From contig JBFKAE010000004.1 of assembly GCA_041621755.1 (NCBI GenBank), positions 1 to 56,425 on the forward strand: a DNA stretch of 56,425 bases. Reading direction: 5' to 3'. The DNA comes from Sphingosinicella sp041621755. Its GTDB lineage: Bacteria; Pseudomonadota; Alphaproteobacteria; Sphingomonadales; Sphingomonadaceae. Of the stretch, positions 25,974 to 34,250 are shown piece after piece. The translations under genes were made by a program, and so were the position numbers. Each line of letters opens with the position of its first letter. Position 1 is the stretch's first letter. The notes under the pieces were generated by a model. It worked only from the letters and a program-made list of their open reading frames with translations. It did not search any database and was not told the DNA's origin.

Positions 25974-26369
25974 ATGAACGTCGCAGCAGCTGGAAAACTC
26001 GCGCTTTGCATTTGTACAGGCGCTGTTGTCGGTGCGGGCGTCAATGAAGCGCGGCACGATCCCAAGCCCAAGGCCAAGCCTGCAATTTCCAAGGCGGTCA
26101 AAAGCCCGGCTGGTCGCAAGGTCGTCCAGTTCCCGTGCGAACCCTATATCGTTCAAGACCAGATGATGCGCGATGCGCAGATCCCGGTCGACTTCAAGGC
26201 CTCCTCACTGCCCGAATATGCCGGCCTGATCGGCGATCCGGGCGGCGTCAACAAAGTCAAACCGAAATCGCCACCCGTGCGGCAGATCCCTGCACCGGGC
26301 GCGCTTGGCCTGCTTGGCCTCGGTGTCGTCGGACTGATCGCAGCCCGCCGTTCGCTCCTCGCACGCTAA
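25974..26369 (+). CDS. Small secreted protein with PEP-CTERM-like sorting end
   Basis: A 131-residue protein with a short hydrophobic N-terminus (LALCICTGAVVGAGV, about residues 9-23), a basic Lys/Pro-rich stretch, and a C-terminal tripartite tail: IPAPGALGLLGLGVVGLIA followed by ARR and a few residues. This Pro-small-Pro motif, hydrophobic helix and basic end match PEP-CTERM-type exosortase sorting signals, here in the PAP variant. Such proteins go to the cell surface or matrix in exopolysaccharide producers. No exosortase gene lies in the window. ATG 25974 with GGAGAG is preferred over GTG 25962. The middle region matches nothing I know. Confidence 0.6.
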   Translation: MNVAAAGKLALCICTGAVVGAGVNEARHDPKPKAKPAISKAVKSPAGRKVVQFPCEPYIVQDQMMRDAQIPVDFKASSLPEYAGLIGDPGGVNKVKPKSPPVRQIPAPGALGLLGLGVVGLIAARRSLLAR

Positions 26370-26372
26370 CCC

Positions 26373-27953
26373 CTATTCCGCAGCCTCTGCGACCGCAGGC
26401 GGCATCCACCGTAACACCGGCCGTCTTGCCGCCAGCGTTTCGTCAAGTCGACGCCGCGGCGCATGATAGGGCGCACCCTTGAAGAAATCAGCGTCGCCCG
26501 ACTTTGCCCGTCCAACAAGCGTCCTGAGCGCACCGATAAACTGGTCGAGCGCTGCTTTGCTTTCGGTCTCGGTCGGCTCCACCAGCATCGCACCATGCAC
26601 GACCAGCGGGAAATACATCGTCATCGGGTGATAGCCCTCGTCGATAAGCGCCTTTGCGATATCGAGTGTTGAAATCCCCGTCCCGTCGAGAAATTCATCC
26701 GAGAACAGCGCTTCGTGCATACACGGCCCGTCTGCACCAAAGGGTGCCGTCATCACATCGTCGAGACTGCGCAATACGTAATTGGCGTTCAGAACGGCAT
26801 CCTCGGCGACTTGTTTCAAACCATCGGCACCATGACTCATCATGTAGCTGAGCGCGCGGACGAACATACCCATCTGGCCATGAAACGCCACCATGCGGCC
26901 AAAGCTTTGCCGGTGCGCATCGCCTTTCTCAAACGCCTGCTCTTCCTCGACGATTTCAAAATGCTTGCCCGTGTGACGCACGAAGGGCAGCGGTGCGAAG
27001 GGTGCTAGCGCGGCGGAAAACACCACCGGGCCTGCACCCGGCCCACCGCCACCGTGGGGTGTCGAGAATGTCTTGTGCAGATTGATGTGCATGGCATCGA
27101 CGCCAAGATCGCCCGGACGCACCCGCCCGACAATGGCGTTGAAATTCGCGCCATCGCAGTAAACATAGGCACCCGCATCATGCACGGCCTTTGAGATCTC
27201 GATCATCTCGGGTTCGAACAGGCCACATGTATTCGGGTTGGTGATCATCACCGCCGCCACATCGGGACCAAGCCGCGCCTTCAAGGCGGCAAGATCAACG
27301 CGTCCTTGCGCATTCGCCGGAATATCCTCGACCTCATAACCACAGAAAGCCGCAGTCGCCGGATTGGTGCCATGCGCGGATTCAGGCACCAGCACGACCT
27401 TACGCGGATCGCCGCGCTCCTCGTGCGCTGCCCGGATCGCCAGCATCCCGCAGAGTTCACCATGCGCGCCGGCCTTCGGGCTCATCGCAACCTCGGGCAT
27501 GCCGGTCAACGTCTTCAGCCAATGCGCCAGACTGTCGATCAGCGCCAGCGCACCCTGCACACTGTCGATCGGCTGCAACGGATGAATATCGGCAAAGCCC
27601 GGCAACCGCGCCATTTTCTCGTTCAAGCGCGGATTATGCTTCATCGTACATGATCCCAAGGGAAAAACCCCCATGTCGATCGCATAATTCTGGCGGCTGA
27701 GCCGGGTAAAATGACGCACAGTTTCAGGTTCGGAAAGCCCCGGCAGGCCGATATCGCGTGTGCGTTCAAGCCCGCCCAGACGGCTTTCAACTTTGGGCGG
27801 CACGGGCAAGTCAACACCAGTCCGGCTCGACCCGCCAATTTCAAAAAGCAACGGTTCCTCGAGCATCAGTGCACGATTGCCGGTGAAGCTTTCCTCGTCG
27901 ACGATGGCATCGACATTGCCGACCCCGGTTTCACGACCTTGCGCGTTCAGCAT
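26373..27953 (-). CDS. gcvPB: Glycine dehydrogenase (decarboxylating) subunit 2
   Basis: A 526-residue PLP-dependent half of the glycine cleavage P-protein, which decarboxylates glycine and passes the aminomethyl group to GcvH. The PLP-binding lysine lies in HINLHKTFSTPHGGGGPG, and the region SPKAGAHGELCGMLAIR and ESAHGTNPATAAFCGYEV is typical. The N-terminal 35 residues form the interface with subunit 1. Its ATG overlaps the gcvPA stop by 7 nt. Two-subunit P-protein (instead of one 950-residue chain) is common in sphingomonads. The stop lies 3 nt from that of the convergent PEP-CTERM-like gene. Confidence 0.97.
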   Translation of the reverse strand: MLNAQGRETGVGNVDAIVDEESFTGNRALMLEEPLLFEIGGSSRTGVDLPVPPKVESRLGGLERTRDIGLPGLSEPETVRHFTRLSRQNYAIDMGVFPLGSCTMKHNPRLNEKMARLPGFADIHPLQPIDSVQGALALIDSLAHWLKTLTGMPEVAMSPKAGAHGELCGMLAIRAAHEERGDPRKVVLVPESAHGTNPATAAFCGYEVEDIPANAQGRVDLAALKARLGPDVAAVMITNPNTCGLFEPEMIEISKAVHDAGAYVYCDGANFNAIVGRVRPGDLGVDAMHINLHKTFSTPHGGGGPGAGPVVFSAALAPFAPLPFVRHTGKHFEIVEEEQAFEKGDAHRQSFGRMVAFHGQMGMFVRALSYMMSHGADGLKQVAEDAVLNANYVLRSLDDVMTAPFGADGPCMHEALFSDEFLDGTGISTLDIAKALIDEGYHPMTMYFPLVVHGAMLVEPTETESKAALDQFIGALRTLVGRAKSGDADFFKGAPYHAPRRRLDETLAARRPVLRWMPPAVAEAAE

Positions 27954-29317
27954 GACAGGGCCTCCTCATAGGCCGACACCAGCACATCAATATCGGCATC
28001 CGTCGGGGTTTCGGTAACAGCGATCACCACGGCATTGGCGAGTTCGGGATTATCAGGATAAAGCCGCCCGAGTCCGACACCGCCCAGCACATTGCGCTCG
28101 GCCATATGGCGAATGGCAGCGCGGCCATCGACCGGCAGGCGCAGCGTGAATTCGTTGAAAAACGGACCGTTCAACAGCTCGACGCCATCAATCGCGGCAA
28201 GCCGCTCTGCAACCTGCACTGCGCGGGCATGGTTAAGCGTCGCCAGATCGCGCAGCCCCTTTTCGCCAAGCAGGCTCATATGAATCGTAAAGGCAAGGCT
28301 GATCAGACCGGAATTGGTGCAGATGTTCGACGTTGCCTTTTCGCGCCTTATATGCTGCTCGCGCGTTGACAGCGTCAGCACAAAACCACGCCGCCCTTCG
28401 GCATCCACTGTCTCGCCACACAGTCGGCCCGGCATCTGGCGGACATGTTTCTGGTTACATGCGAAAAGCCCAAGATATGGCCCACCAAAATTCAGCCCGC
28501 CGCCGATCGACTGCCCCTCGCCAACGACAATATCCGCGCCCATTTCACCGGGCGAGGTGATCGCGCCAAGCGAGATGATTTCAGTCACCGTCGCCACCAA
28601 CAACGCACCCTTTTCGTGACAGCGCGCAGCAAGCGCGGAAAGGTCCGCGATATGTCCGAAAATATTCGGGTTCTGAACGACAACGCAGCTCGTTTCGTCA
28701 TCAATGGCATCGATCAGCGCCGCAACATCATCTCCCGGCGCCCCCGCGGTCAGACCCGGCGTCTGCGTAACAATCTCGTCATCAGTAAAATGCGTCAGCG
28801 TCTTTGCGACCGAAACATAATGTGGGTGCAGGCCACTTGATAAAAGCGCCTTTTTGCGACGCGTGACACGGCGCGCCATGAAAATCGCTTCAACGCACGC
28901 GGTCGAACCATCGTACATTGACGCATTCGCGACATCCATGCCGGTCAGCGCCGCAACCTGTGTCTGGAACTCGAACAGATATTGCAGCGTGCCCTGCGCG
29001 ATTTCAGGCTGATAGGGCGTGTAGCTGGTGAGAAACTCGCCGCGCTGGATCAAATGATCGACCGAGGCTGGCACGTGATGCTTGTACGCGCCACAGCCGA
29101 GGAAAAACGGCACATGCGTCGCGGTCAGATTTTGCCGTGCCAGCGTTGAAAGTGCGCGCTCGACCTCCATCTCGCTCATATGCATGGGCAGATCGCGGAT
29201 CGGCCCGCTCAATTGCGCCGCGGCGGGCACGTCACGGAACAGCGCATCGGCGTTGTTGACGCCGATCTTGCCCAGCATGGCTTCGCGATCCGTGTCGGTT
29301 AGCGGAAGATATCTCAC
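27947..29317 (-). CDS. gcvPA: Glycine dehydrogenase (decarboxylating) subunit 1
   Basis: A 456-residue partner of gcvPB. Signatures include MRYLPLTDTDREAMLGKIG at the start, SYTPYQPEIAQGTLQYLFEFQ and SMYDGSTACVEAIFMARR. This subunit carries the fold but not the PLP lysine and forms the heterotetramer with subunit 2. The start is GTG 29317, preceded by AGAAGGA at 8 nt spacing. It lies between gcvH and gcvPB in the riboswitch-controlled operon. Confidence 0.96.
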   Translation of the reverse strand: MRYLPLTDTDREAMLGKIGVNNADALFRDVPAAAQLSGPIRDLPMHMSEMEVERALSTLARQNLTATHVPFFLGCGAYKHHVPASVDHLIQRGEFLTSYTPYQPEIAQGTLQYLFEFQTQVAALTGMDVANASMYDGSTACVEAIFMARRVTRRKKALLSSGLHPHYVSVAKTLTHFTDDEIVTQTPGLTAGAPGDDVAALIDAIDDETSCVVVQNPNIFGHIADLSALAARCHEKGALLVATVTEIISLGAITSPGEMGADIVVGEGQSIGGGLNFGGPYLGLFACNQKHVRQMPGRLCGETVDAEGRRGFVLTLSTREQHIRREKATSNICTNSGLISLAFTIHMSLLGEKGLRDLATLNHARAVQVAERLAAIDGVELLNGPFFNEFTLRLPVDGRAAIRHMAERNVLGGVGLGRLYPDNPELANAVVIAVTETPTDADIDVLVSAYEEALSC

Positions 29318-29334
29318 CTATAATGTCCTTCTGC

Positions 29335-29706
29335 TCAAAGGTCGGCGCAAAATGCCTTGTACGCGGCTTCATCCATCAGGGCTGAAAGCTCGTCCTTGTC
29401 GGCGATTGTCATCGTAAAGAACCAACCGTCCGCTTCGGGCGACGAGTTGACGAGACTGGGGTCGGCTTCAAGCGCATCGTTGATCGCCGTCACCGTACCG
29501 GAAATCGGCGCAAAAACTTCGGACGCGGCCTTCACCGATTCAACAACGGCGGCGTCCTTGCCGACATCAAGCGCCTGCCCGATGTGTGGCAGCTCAACAA
29601 ACACGACGTCGCCCAGCTGTTCCTGTGCATAGGTCGAAACGCCAATGCGTGCCTTGTCGCCATCGACACGCACCCATTCATGATCTTCGGTAAAATAAAG
29701 TGACAT
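29335..29706 (-). CDS. gcvH: Glycine cleavage system H protein
   Basis: A 123-residue lipoyl carrier protein that shuttles the aminomethyl group between P-, T- and L-proteins. It opens with LYFTEDHEWVRVDGDKARIG and the lipoylation lysine sits in VVESVKAASEVFAPISG near residue 60. The ATG is 3 nt after the gcvT stop. Lipoylation enzymes and the L-protein are not in the window. Confidence 0.97.
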   Translation of the reverse strand: MSLYFTEDHEWVRVDGDKARIGVSTYAQEQLGDVVFVELPHIGQALDVGKDAAVVESVKAASEVFAPISGTVTAINDALEADPSLVNSSPEADGWFFTMTIADKDELSALMDEAAYKAFCADL

Positions 29707-29709
29707 TGT

Positions 29710-30816
29710 TCAGCCTCTCTGTCGGACATAGCGGTGGGGTATAAAGGGCATGGGCGCAACACGTGCATCAAGCCTCCGGCCGCGCACATCAATCTGGAGC
29801 ACTGTGCCGTCTTCAGCATACGCGGCAGGAACATAACCCATAGCGATCGGCGCGCCGACGCTCGGCGCAAAGCCGCCTGATGTGACAATCCCGACTTTTG
29901 CATCTGCCGCGTAGATTTCCGCGCCTTCACGCGCAGGCAACTTACCCTCGACGCGCAGGCCGACACGGCGCGTCGCCGCACCATTCAGCAATTGGCCAAG
30001 CACACGCTCGGCACCAGGAAACCCGCCTTCCATCTTGCGGCGTTTCGAGATCGCAAAGCTGAGACCGGCTTCGACCGGCGTTGAAACCGGCGACAGGTCA
30101 TGGCCATATAGCGGCAATCCCGCCTCCAGCCGCAACGAATCGCGTGCGCCAAGCCCGATTGGCTTCACCTCAGGCTCGGCGAGCAGCGCCCGCGCCACCG
30201 TTTCAGCCTTGTCGGCAGCAACCGAAATCTCGAAGCCGTCCTCACCGGTATAACCCGACCGGCTTGCCCAAACCCGCACACCACCAATTTTGAACGGCCC
30301 CGCGCTCATGAATGTCAAAAGATCGATCTCACCGGCAATACGCTGCAGAGCCTTCGCCGCTTTTGGCCCCTGCAATGCGATCAGCGCAAGATCTTCGCGG
30401 TGGACAAGATCAACGCCCCGCGCAAGCTTGCTTGTCATATGCGCGATATCGCCATGTTTCGTCGCGCCGTTCACCACCAGATAAAAATGATCGGACCGCC
30501 GCGTCACCATCAGATCATCAATGATGCCGCCATTGCCATCCAGCAGCAGCGAATAGCGCAGGCGGTTTTCTTTCAGCCCGTGAAAATCCCCCGGCATTAA
30601 CGCTTCCAGCGCATCGGTCACATTTGTACCGCGCACCTCGATCTGCCCCATGTGGCTGACATCGAAAAGTCCGGCGGACGAACGCGTCCACAAATGCTCA
30701 GCCATGATGCCTTCATATTGAAGCGGCATCGAATAGCCCGCGAACGGCACCATCTTTGCGCCAAGCGTGCGATGCAGCGCATCAAGCGGCAACAATTCGG
30801 CATTTTCATTGGCCAT
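29710..30816 (-). CDS. gcvT: Aminomethyltransferase (glycine cleavage T protein)
   Basis: A 368-residue enzyme that releases ammonia from the aminomethyl-GcvH intermediate and forms methylene-tetrahydrofolate. It starts PLDALHRTLGAKMVPFAGYSMP, contains FDVSHMGQIEVRG, and has the folate-domain motif VWASRSGYTGEDGFEI. ATG 30816 fits the family start; the frame is open to 30912 but that part overlaps the glycine riboswitch. Methylene-THF produced here is the cofactor used by ThyA. It is the first gene of the operon and directly downstream of the riboswitch. Confidence 0.96.
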   Translation of the reverse strand: MANENAELLPLDALHRTLGAKMVPFAGYSMPLQYEGIMAEHLWTRSSAGLFDVSHMGQIEVRGTNVTDALEALMPGDFHGLKENRLRYSLLLDGNGGIIDDLMVTRRSDHFYLVVNGATKHGDIAHMTSKLARGVDLVHREDLALIALQGPKAAKALQRIAGEIDLLTFMSAGPFKIGGVRVWASRSGYTGEDGFEISVAADKAETVARALLAEPEVKPIGLGARDSLRLEAGLPLYGHDLSPVSTPVEAGLSFAISKRRKMEGGFPGAERVLGQLLNGAATRRVGLRVEGKLPAREGAEIYAADAKVGIVTSGGFAPSVGAPIAMGYVPAAYAEDGTVLQIDVRGRRLDARVAPMPFIPHRYVRQRG

Positions 30817-30850
30817 GATACTCGAAGGCTCCTCACGTGACAGTCCGGAT

Positions 30851-30873
30851 GCTTGACGCAGTTTTGCGCAAGC
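30851..30873 (-). promoter_or_regulatory. Hairpin between glycine riboswitch and gcvT
   Basis: On the transcribed strand GCTTG-CGCA pairs with TGCG-CAAGC around a 4-nt loop, giving a nine-pair stem with one bulged base. It lies between the second aptamer and the gcvT ATG, where the expression platform is expected. No U-run follows, so translational control or antitermination is more likely than simple intrinsic termination. Confidence 0.5.
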
Positions 30874-30877
30874 ATCG

Positions 30878-31076
30878 CCCCCATCTGTCACGGAACCTGA
30901 GAGTTTTCGCACGGGCTACACCCACGCTTACCCCTTCGGTGGGACAATCCATCACTGGCCTGTCCGCTTTCCAGAGTACTGCCAACAACGCCCGCGCGGT
31001 CCTGTTTGCCTGAGAGATTCCGGAGGCGGTTGCTCCTTCGGCGGCAGGCATTGTTCCAGACCTACACTCTCCCGCG
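30878..31076 (-). ncRNA. Tandem glycine riboswitch upstream of gcvT
   Basis: Read on the minus strand, two similar aptamers follow each other. The first (about 31076-31000) has GGGAGAG, GCCGCCGAAGGAGCAACC and TCTCTCAGGCAAACAGGACC; the second (about 30977-30878) has CTCTGGAAAGCGGACAGG, CCACCGAAGGGGTAAGC and ACTCTCAGGTTCCGTGACAG. These are the hallmark glycine-aptamer motifs, and the two-aptamer arrangement with a short linker is the typical form. Location directly before gcvT supports it. In other bacteria glycine binding switches gcv expression on. Confidence 0.95.
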
Positions 31077-31109
31077 GGGCGCCGAACCCGAAAGTCCGAC
31101 AGCGCGTCC

Positions 31110-31138
31110 TCAATGCGAACGAATCGCTATCGAGTCAA
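31110..31138 (-). promoter_or_regulatory. Candidate promoter of the gcv operon
   Basis: On the minus strand TTGACT (31138-31133) is a good -35 element. A weak -10, CATTGA (31115-31110), follows after 17 nt. The predicted start would lie about 25-30 nt before the first aptamer, a sensible place. The poor -10 keeps confidence low. Confidence 0.35.
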
Positions 31139-31168
31139 CCGAAGCTTGGCCGCTTGCGCGAATCTGTC

Positions 31169-31813
31169 CTATTTGCCGATATTATAGGCAATCGCCGAAT
31201 CATCGAGCTGAAAGCCGATGAGCAGCTCAAAACTCGCATTTTTAACCGCCGAACGCACGCCAGGTGACGCAAGCGGGTCGATTGCAGCATCCGCATCGCC
31301 CGGTTTGCGCTTGCGGGTAATGTCCTTGGTGATGCTGTCGGGTAGCGATGCCGACGCTCTGTCGATGTCCGCGCGCGCCGTGCCTTGAGTCGCAGCGCGA
31401 ATCTCGCCATCGGCAAAATTCAGCGTCACGCTACCCAGTTGCTTTGACAAAAGCTGGTCTCCGGCGCGAAGCACAACCGCGAAATAGGGCAGCGTCACCG
31501 ACCGCGCGCCGCTCGGGTCGCTGCGCAATGCAACAACATCAAACGTCGCAAAGCTGGTAATTTTCTCGCCTTCCCCGGCCTCTGAACAGGTTGTGCGCAA
31601 ATTGGTGATCGAGGCGGTGACATCAATGGCGCTGGTGTCCCGACTGGTTGCAGGCGAAAACAACGTTACATCGCCCGCATATTGGACAACACCGATTGCA
31701 GGACACGCACTGCGCGTCACACGCAGCGGGTTGCCCCCACCACACGCACCAAGCAACAACGCTGTACCAACAACACATAATATTCCGATACGCACAGCGA
31801 GCCTCGCTTCCAT
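31169..31813 (-). CDS. Hypothetical lipoprotein, 214 residues
   Basis: The protein begins with a lipoprotein signal, ILCVVGTALLLGACGGG, with the lipidated Cys at about residue 24. The mature domain is predicted mostly beta (GVVQYAGDVTLF, ITNLRTTCSEAG, SVTLPYFAVVLRAGDQ) and ends with a helical, charged part. I do not know its family with certainty; it looks like the periplasmic lipoproteins of unknown role found next to ispH in sphingomonads. ATG 31813 is chosen because the signal peptide starts there; the frame is open upstream across the ispH promoter but is not protein-like. It is transcribed away from ispH. Confidence 0.75.
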   Translation of the reverse strand: MEARLAVRIGILCVVGTALLLGACGGGNPLRVTRSACPAIGVVQYAGDVTLFSPATSRDTSAIDVTASITNLRTTCSEAGEGEKITSFATFDVVALRSDPSGARSVTLPYFAVVLRAGDQLLSKQLGSVTLNFADGEIRAATQGTARADIDRASASLPDSITKDITRKRKPGDADAAIDPLASPGVRSAVKNASFELLIGFQLDDSAIAYNIGK

Positions 31814-31886
31814 AAATCCGTAAATCTTAGCGTCTCTATAGGAAGCGGCTTTTGAAGCGGCAAGCAATCGCGTATCAGGCGACGAT

Positions 31887-32846
31887 ATGACATTAATGAA
31901 TCCTCTCCCAAAAACACGCCTGCGTGTCCTTGTTGCAAACCCGCGCGGCTTTTGCGCAGGCGTCGACAGGGCCATTCAGATTGTCGAGACCGCCATCCAG
32001 AAATGGGGCGCGCCGGTCTATGTTCGCCATGAAATCGTCCACAACAAGTTCGTCGTCGACTCACTGCGAGAAAAAGGCGCGATCTTTGTCGAGGAGCTCG
32101 ATGAGGTCCCCGACAATGTCCCGGTGGTCTTTTCCGCGCACGGCGTCCCCAAGAGCGTTCCAGCCGAAGCCGAATCACGCAAACTCGTATACGTCGACGC
32201 AACCTGTCCCCTGGTCTCGAAGGTTCACAGACAGGCTGAACGGCTGATCGAGCATCAGCGACACATCATATTCGTCGGTCACGCCGGGCATCCGGAGGTT
32301 ATCGGGACGTTCGGTCAGGTGCCTGCCGGTACGATGACACTCGTCGAAACGGTTGAAGACGCACGGGCGCTCACACCCGACGATCCGGAAAATCTTGCCT
32401 TTTTGACGCAAACCACATTGTCCGTGGATGATACGCGGGAAATCGTGGCAGAGCTCCAGCGGCGGTTCCCGGCCATTCAGGGACCGCGTGGTGAAGACAT
32501 TTGCTATGCCACTTCAAACCGGCAGGAAGCCGTCAAGACGCTTGCGAACGAGTCGGACATCGTCTTCGTCATCGGCGCGCCGAATTCTTCAAATTCGCTG
32601 CGCCTGCGTGAAGTCGCCGAACGCTGTGGTGCACAGGCGTTTCTCGTCCAGCGCGCCACTGACATAGATGAAGCCTGCCTGCGCGGCGTAAAAACGGTCG
32701 GCATCACCGCCGGCGCGTCGGCACCCGAAGTTCTGGTTCAAGAGGTTATCGATATGCTCGCAAGTCACTATGAAATTGATGTCGAGACGGTCACGACCGC
32801 CGTCGAAGACGTGACGTTCAAACTTCCCCGCGCGCTCGTGGACTGA
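31887..32846 (+). CDS. ispH: 4-Hydroxy-3-methylbut-2-enyl diphosphate reductase
   Basis: A 319-residue [4Fe-4S] enzyme catalysing the last step of the MEP isoprenoid pathway, giving IPP and DMAPP. The three cluster cysteines are in NPRGFCAGVDRA (near residue 22), DATCPLVSKVHRQ and IGAPNSSNS/ICYATSNRQEA regions; VVFSAHGVPKSVP is also conserved. ATG 31887 fits; an alternative ATG at 31896 would remove three residues. It leads the run ispH-thrB-rnhA, with 4 nt to thrB. Confidence 0.97.
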   Translation: MTLMNPLPKTRLRVLVANPRGFCAGVDRAIQIVETAIQKWGAPVYVRHEIVHNKFVVDSLREKGAIFVEELDEVPDNVPVVFSAHGVPKSVPAEAESRKLVYVDATCPLVSKVHRQAERLIEHQRHIIFVGHAGHPEVIGTFGQVPAGTMTLVETVEDARALTPDDPENLAFLTQTTLSVDDTREIVAELQRRFPAIQGPRGEDICYATSNRQEAVKTLANESDIVFVIGAPNSSNSLRLREVAERCGAQAFLVQRATDIDEACLRGVKTVGITAGASAPEVLVQEVIDMLASHYEIDVETVTTAVEDVTFKLPRALVD

Positions 32847-32850
32847 CATT

Positions 32851-33789
32851 GTGGCAGTTTACACGCACGTTCCGGCCGAAGATCTCGCCGAATTCCTCAA
32901 ACGTTATGATGTCGGCGATCTGATCTCGGCAAAGGGCATTGCCGAAGGCGTCGAAAATTCCAATTATCTGGTCGACACCGATGGTGGTCGCTTTTTCCTG
33001 ACGCTCTATGAAAAGCGCGTCAATGTCAGCGATCTCCCCTATTTTCTGTCGCTGATGACGTTTGTCGCGGACAGCGGCCTGCCCGTGCCGCGCCCGATCG
33101 CTGATCGCGAAGGTCGCGTGCTGCAGACGCTTCAGGGCCGAACGGCCTGCCTCATCGAATATCTCGCCGGGATTTCGGTTTCAGAACCCGGGCCTGAACT
33201 CTGCTTTGCCGCAGGAACCTCGCTTGGCAATTTTCACACTGCAACAGCGGCATTCCCTGAAGTGCGCGAAAATGCGCTCGGCCATGAAGGCCGCATGGCG
33301 CTTGCCGACGTCTGCCTGCCGCGCAGTGGCGAAATCGACGCATCACTGCCTGACCTCATTCGCAGTGAAATGGCTTTTCAACGGGAAAACTGGCCCGCTT
33401 CGCTGCCACGCGCGACGATCCATGCCGACCTTTTCCCCGACAACGTTCTGGCGCATGGCAACGAGATTACCGGACTGATCGATTTTTATTTCGCCTGCAC
33501 CGATATACGCGCCTACGATCTGGCGATCATGCACAGCGCATGGTGCTTCAGCGCGGATGGGGCGCATTTTTACAGCGATCGTGCCGACGCGCTTGAGGCA
33601 GGTTACCGCGCAGCACACGCTTTGACCGATGACGAAGCAAACGCAATGCCCATACTGATGCGCGCCGCATCCCTGCGTTTCCTTCTGACGCGCTGCTACG
33701 ACTGGATCAACACACCGGCCGATGCAATGGTGACGCGACACGATCCGATGGCCTATGCGCGTCGTCTGAAGCACTACAGGGCCGATTAA
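32851..33789 (+). CDS. thrB: Homoserine kinase (ThrB, protein-kinase-like type)
   Basis: A 312-residue enzyme that phosphorylates homoserine on the way to threonine. It belongs to the APH/choline-kinase-like fold, not the GHMP type of E. coli. The catalytic loop IHADLFPDNVLAHG and the following GLIDFYFACTD (metal-binding Asp) are clear, and GVENSNYLVDTDGGRFFLTLYE is the nucleotide-binding sheet. The start is GTG 32851. The stop shares one base with the rnhA ATG (TAATG). The order ispH-thrB-rnhA is known from several alphaproteobacteria. Confidence 0.95.
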   Translation: MAVYTHVPAEDLAEFLKRYDVGDLISAKGIAEGVENSNYLVDTDGGRFFLTLYEKRVNVSDLPYFLSLMTFVADSGLPVPRPIADREGRVLQTLQGRTACLIEYLAGISVSEPGPELCFAAGTSLGNFHTATAAFPEVRENALGHEGRMALADVCLPRSGEIDASLPDLIRSEMAFQRENWPASLPRATIHADLFPDNVLAHGNEITGLIDFYFACTDIRAYDLAIMHSAWCFSADGAHFYSDRADALEAGYRAAHALTDDEANAMPILMRAASLRFLLTRCYDWINTPADAMVTRHDPMAYARRLKHYRAD

Positions 33790-34250
33790 TGACCGCATTG
33801 CCGCATGTTGAAATTGCCACGGACGGTGCCTGCAAGGGCAATCCCGGGCCGGGCGGCTGGGGTGCGATCCTGCGCGCGAAGGACAAGGAGCGCGAGCTGC
33901 GCGGCCATGCTGACCACACAACCAACAACCGGATGGAACTCCTCGCGGCGATCGAGGCGCTCAAAGCGCTGAAGACGCCTTGTAACGTCACACTCACCAC
34001 GGATTCGGTCTATGTCCGCGACGGCATTACCAAGTGGATTCACGGCTGGAAAACGAACGGCTGGAAAACGGCGGCTCGAAAACCCGTGAAAAATGCCGAT
34101 TTATGGCAGGAACTGCTTGATGCCGCGTCACGTCACACAATCGACTGGCGCTGGATCAAGGGGCATGCCGGCGATCCGGACAATGAACGTGCCGACGCGC
34201 TCGCCAATGCCGCCATCGACGACCTTCGAAACGGCGTAGAGAGCGGCTAA
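33789..34250 (+). CDS. rnhA: Ribonuclease HI
   Basis: A 153-residue nuclease that degrades the RNA strand of RNA-DNA hybrids. The DEDD residues are in IATDGACKGNPGPGGWGAIL, NNRMELLAAIEAL, LTTDSVYVRDGI and the late GDPDNERADALA. It is translated from the thrB message by a one-base stop/start overlap. Its TAA and the TAG of the convergent oxidase share bases (34247-34250). Confidence 0.97.
   Translation: MTALPHVEIATDGACKGNPGPGGWGAILRAKDKERELRGHADHTTNNRMELLAAIEALKALKTPCNVTLTTDSVYVRDGITKWIHGWKTNGWKTAARKPVKNADLWQELLDAASRHTIDWRWIKGHAGDPDNERADALANAAIDDLRNGVESG

Noticed and set aside
30817..30912. Upstream extension of gcvT
   Set aside because: The extension overlaps the second glycine aptamer and lies before the conserved GcvT start.
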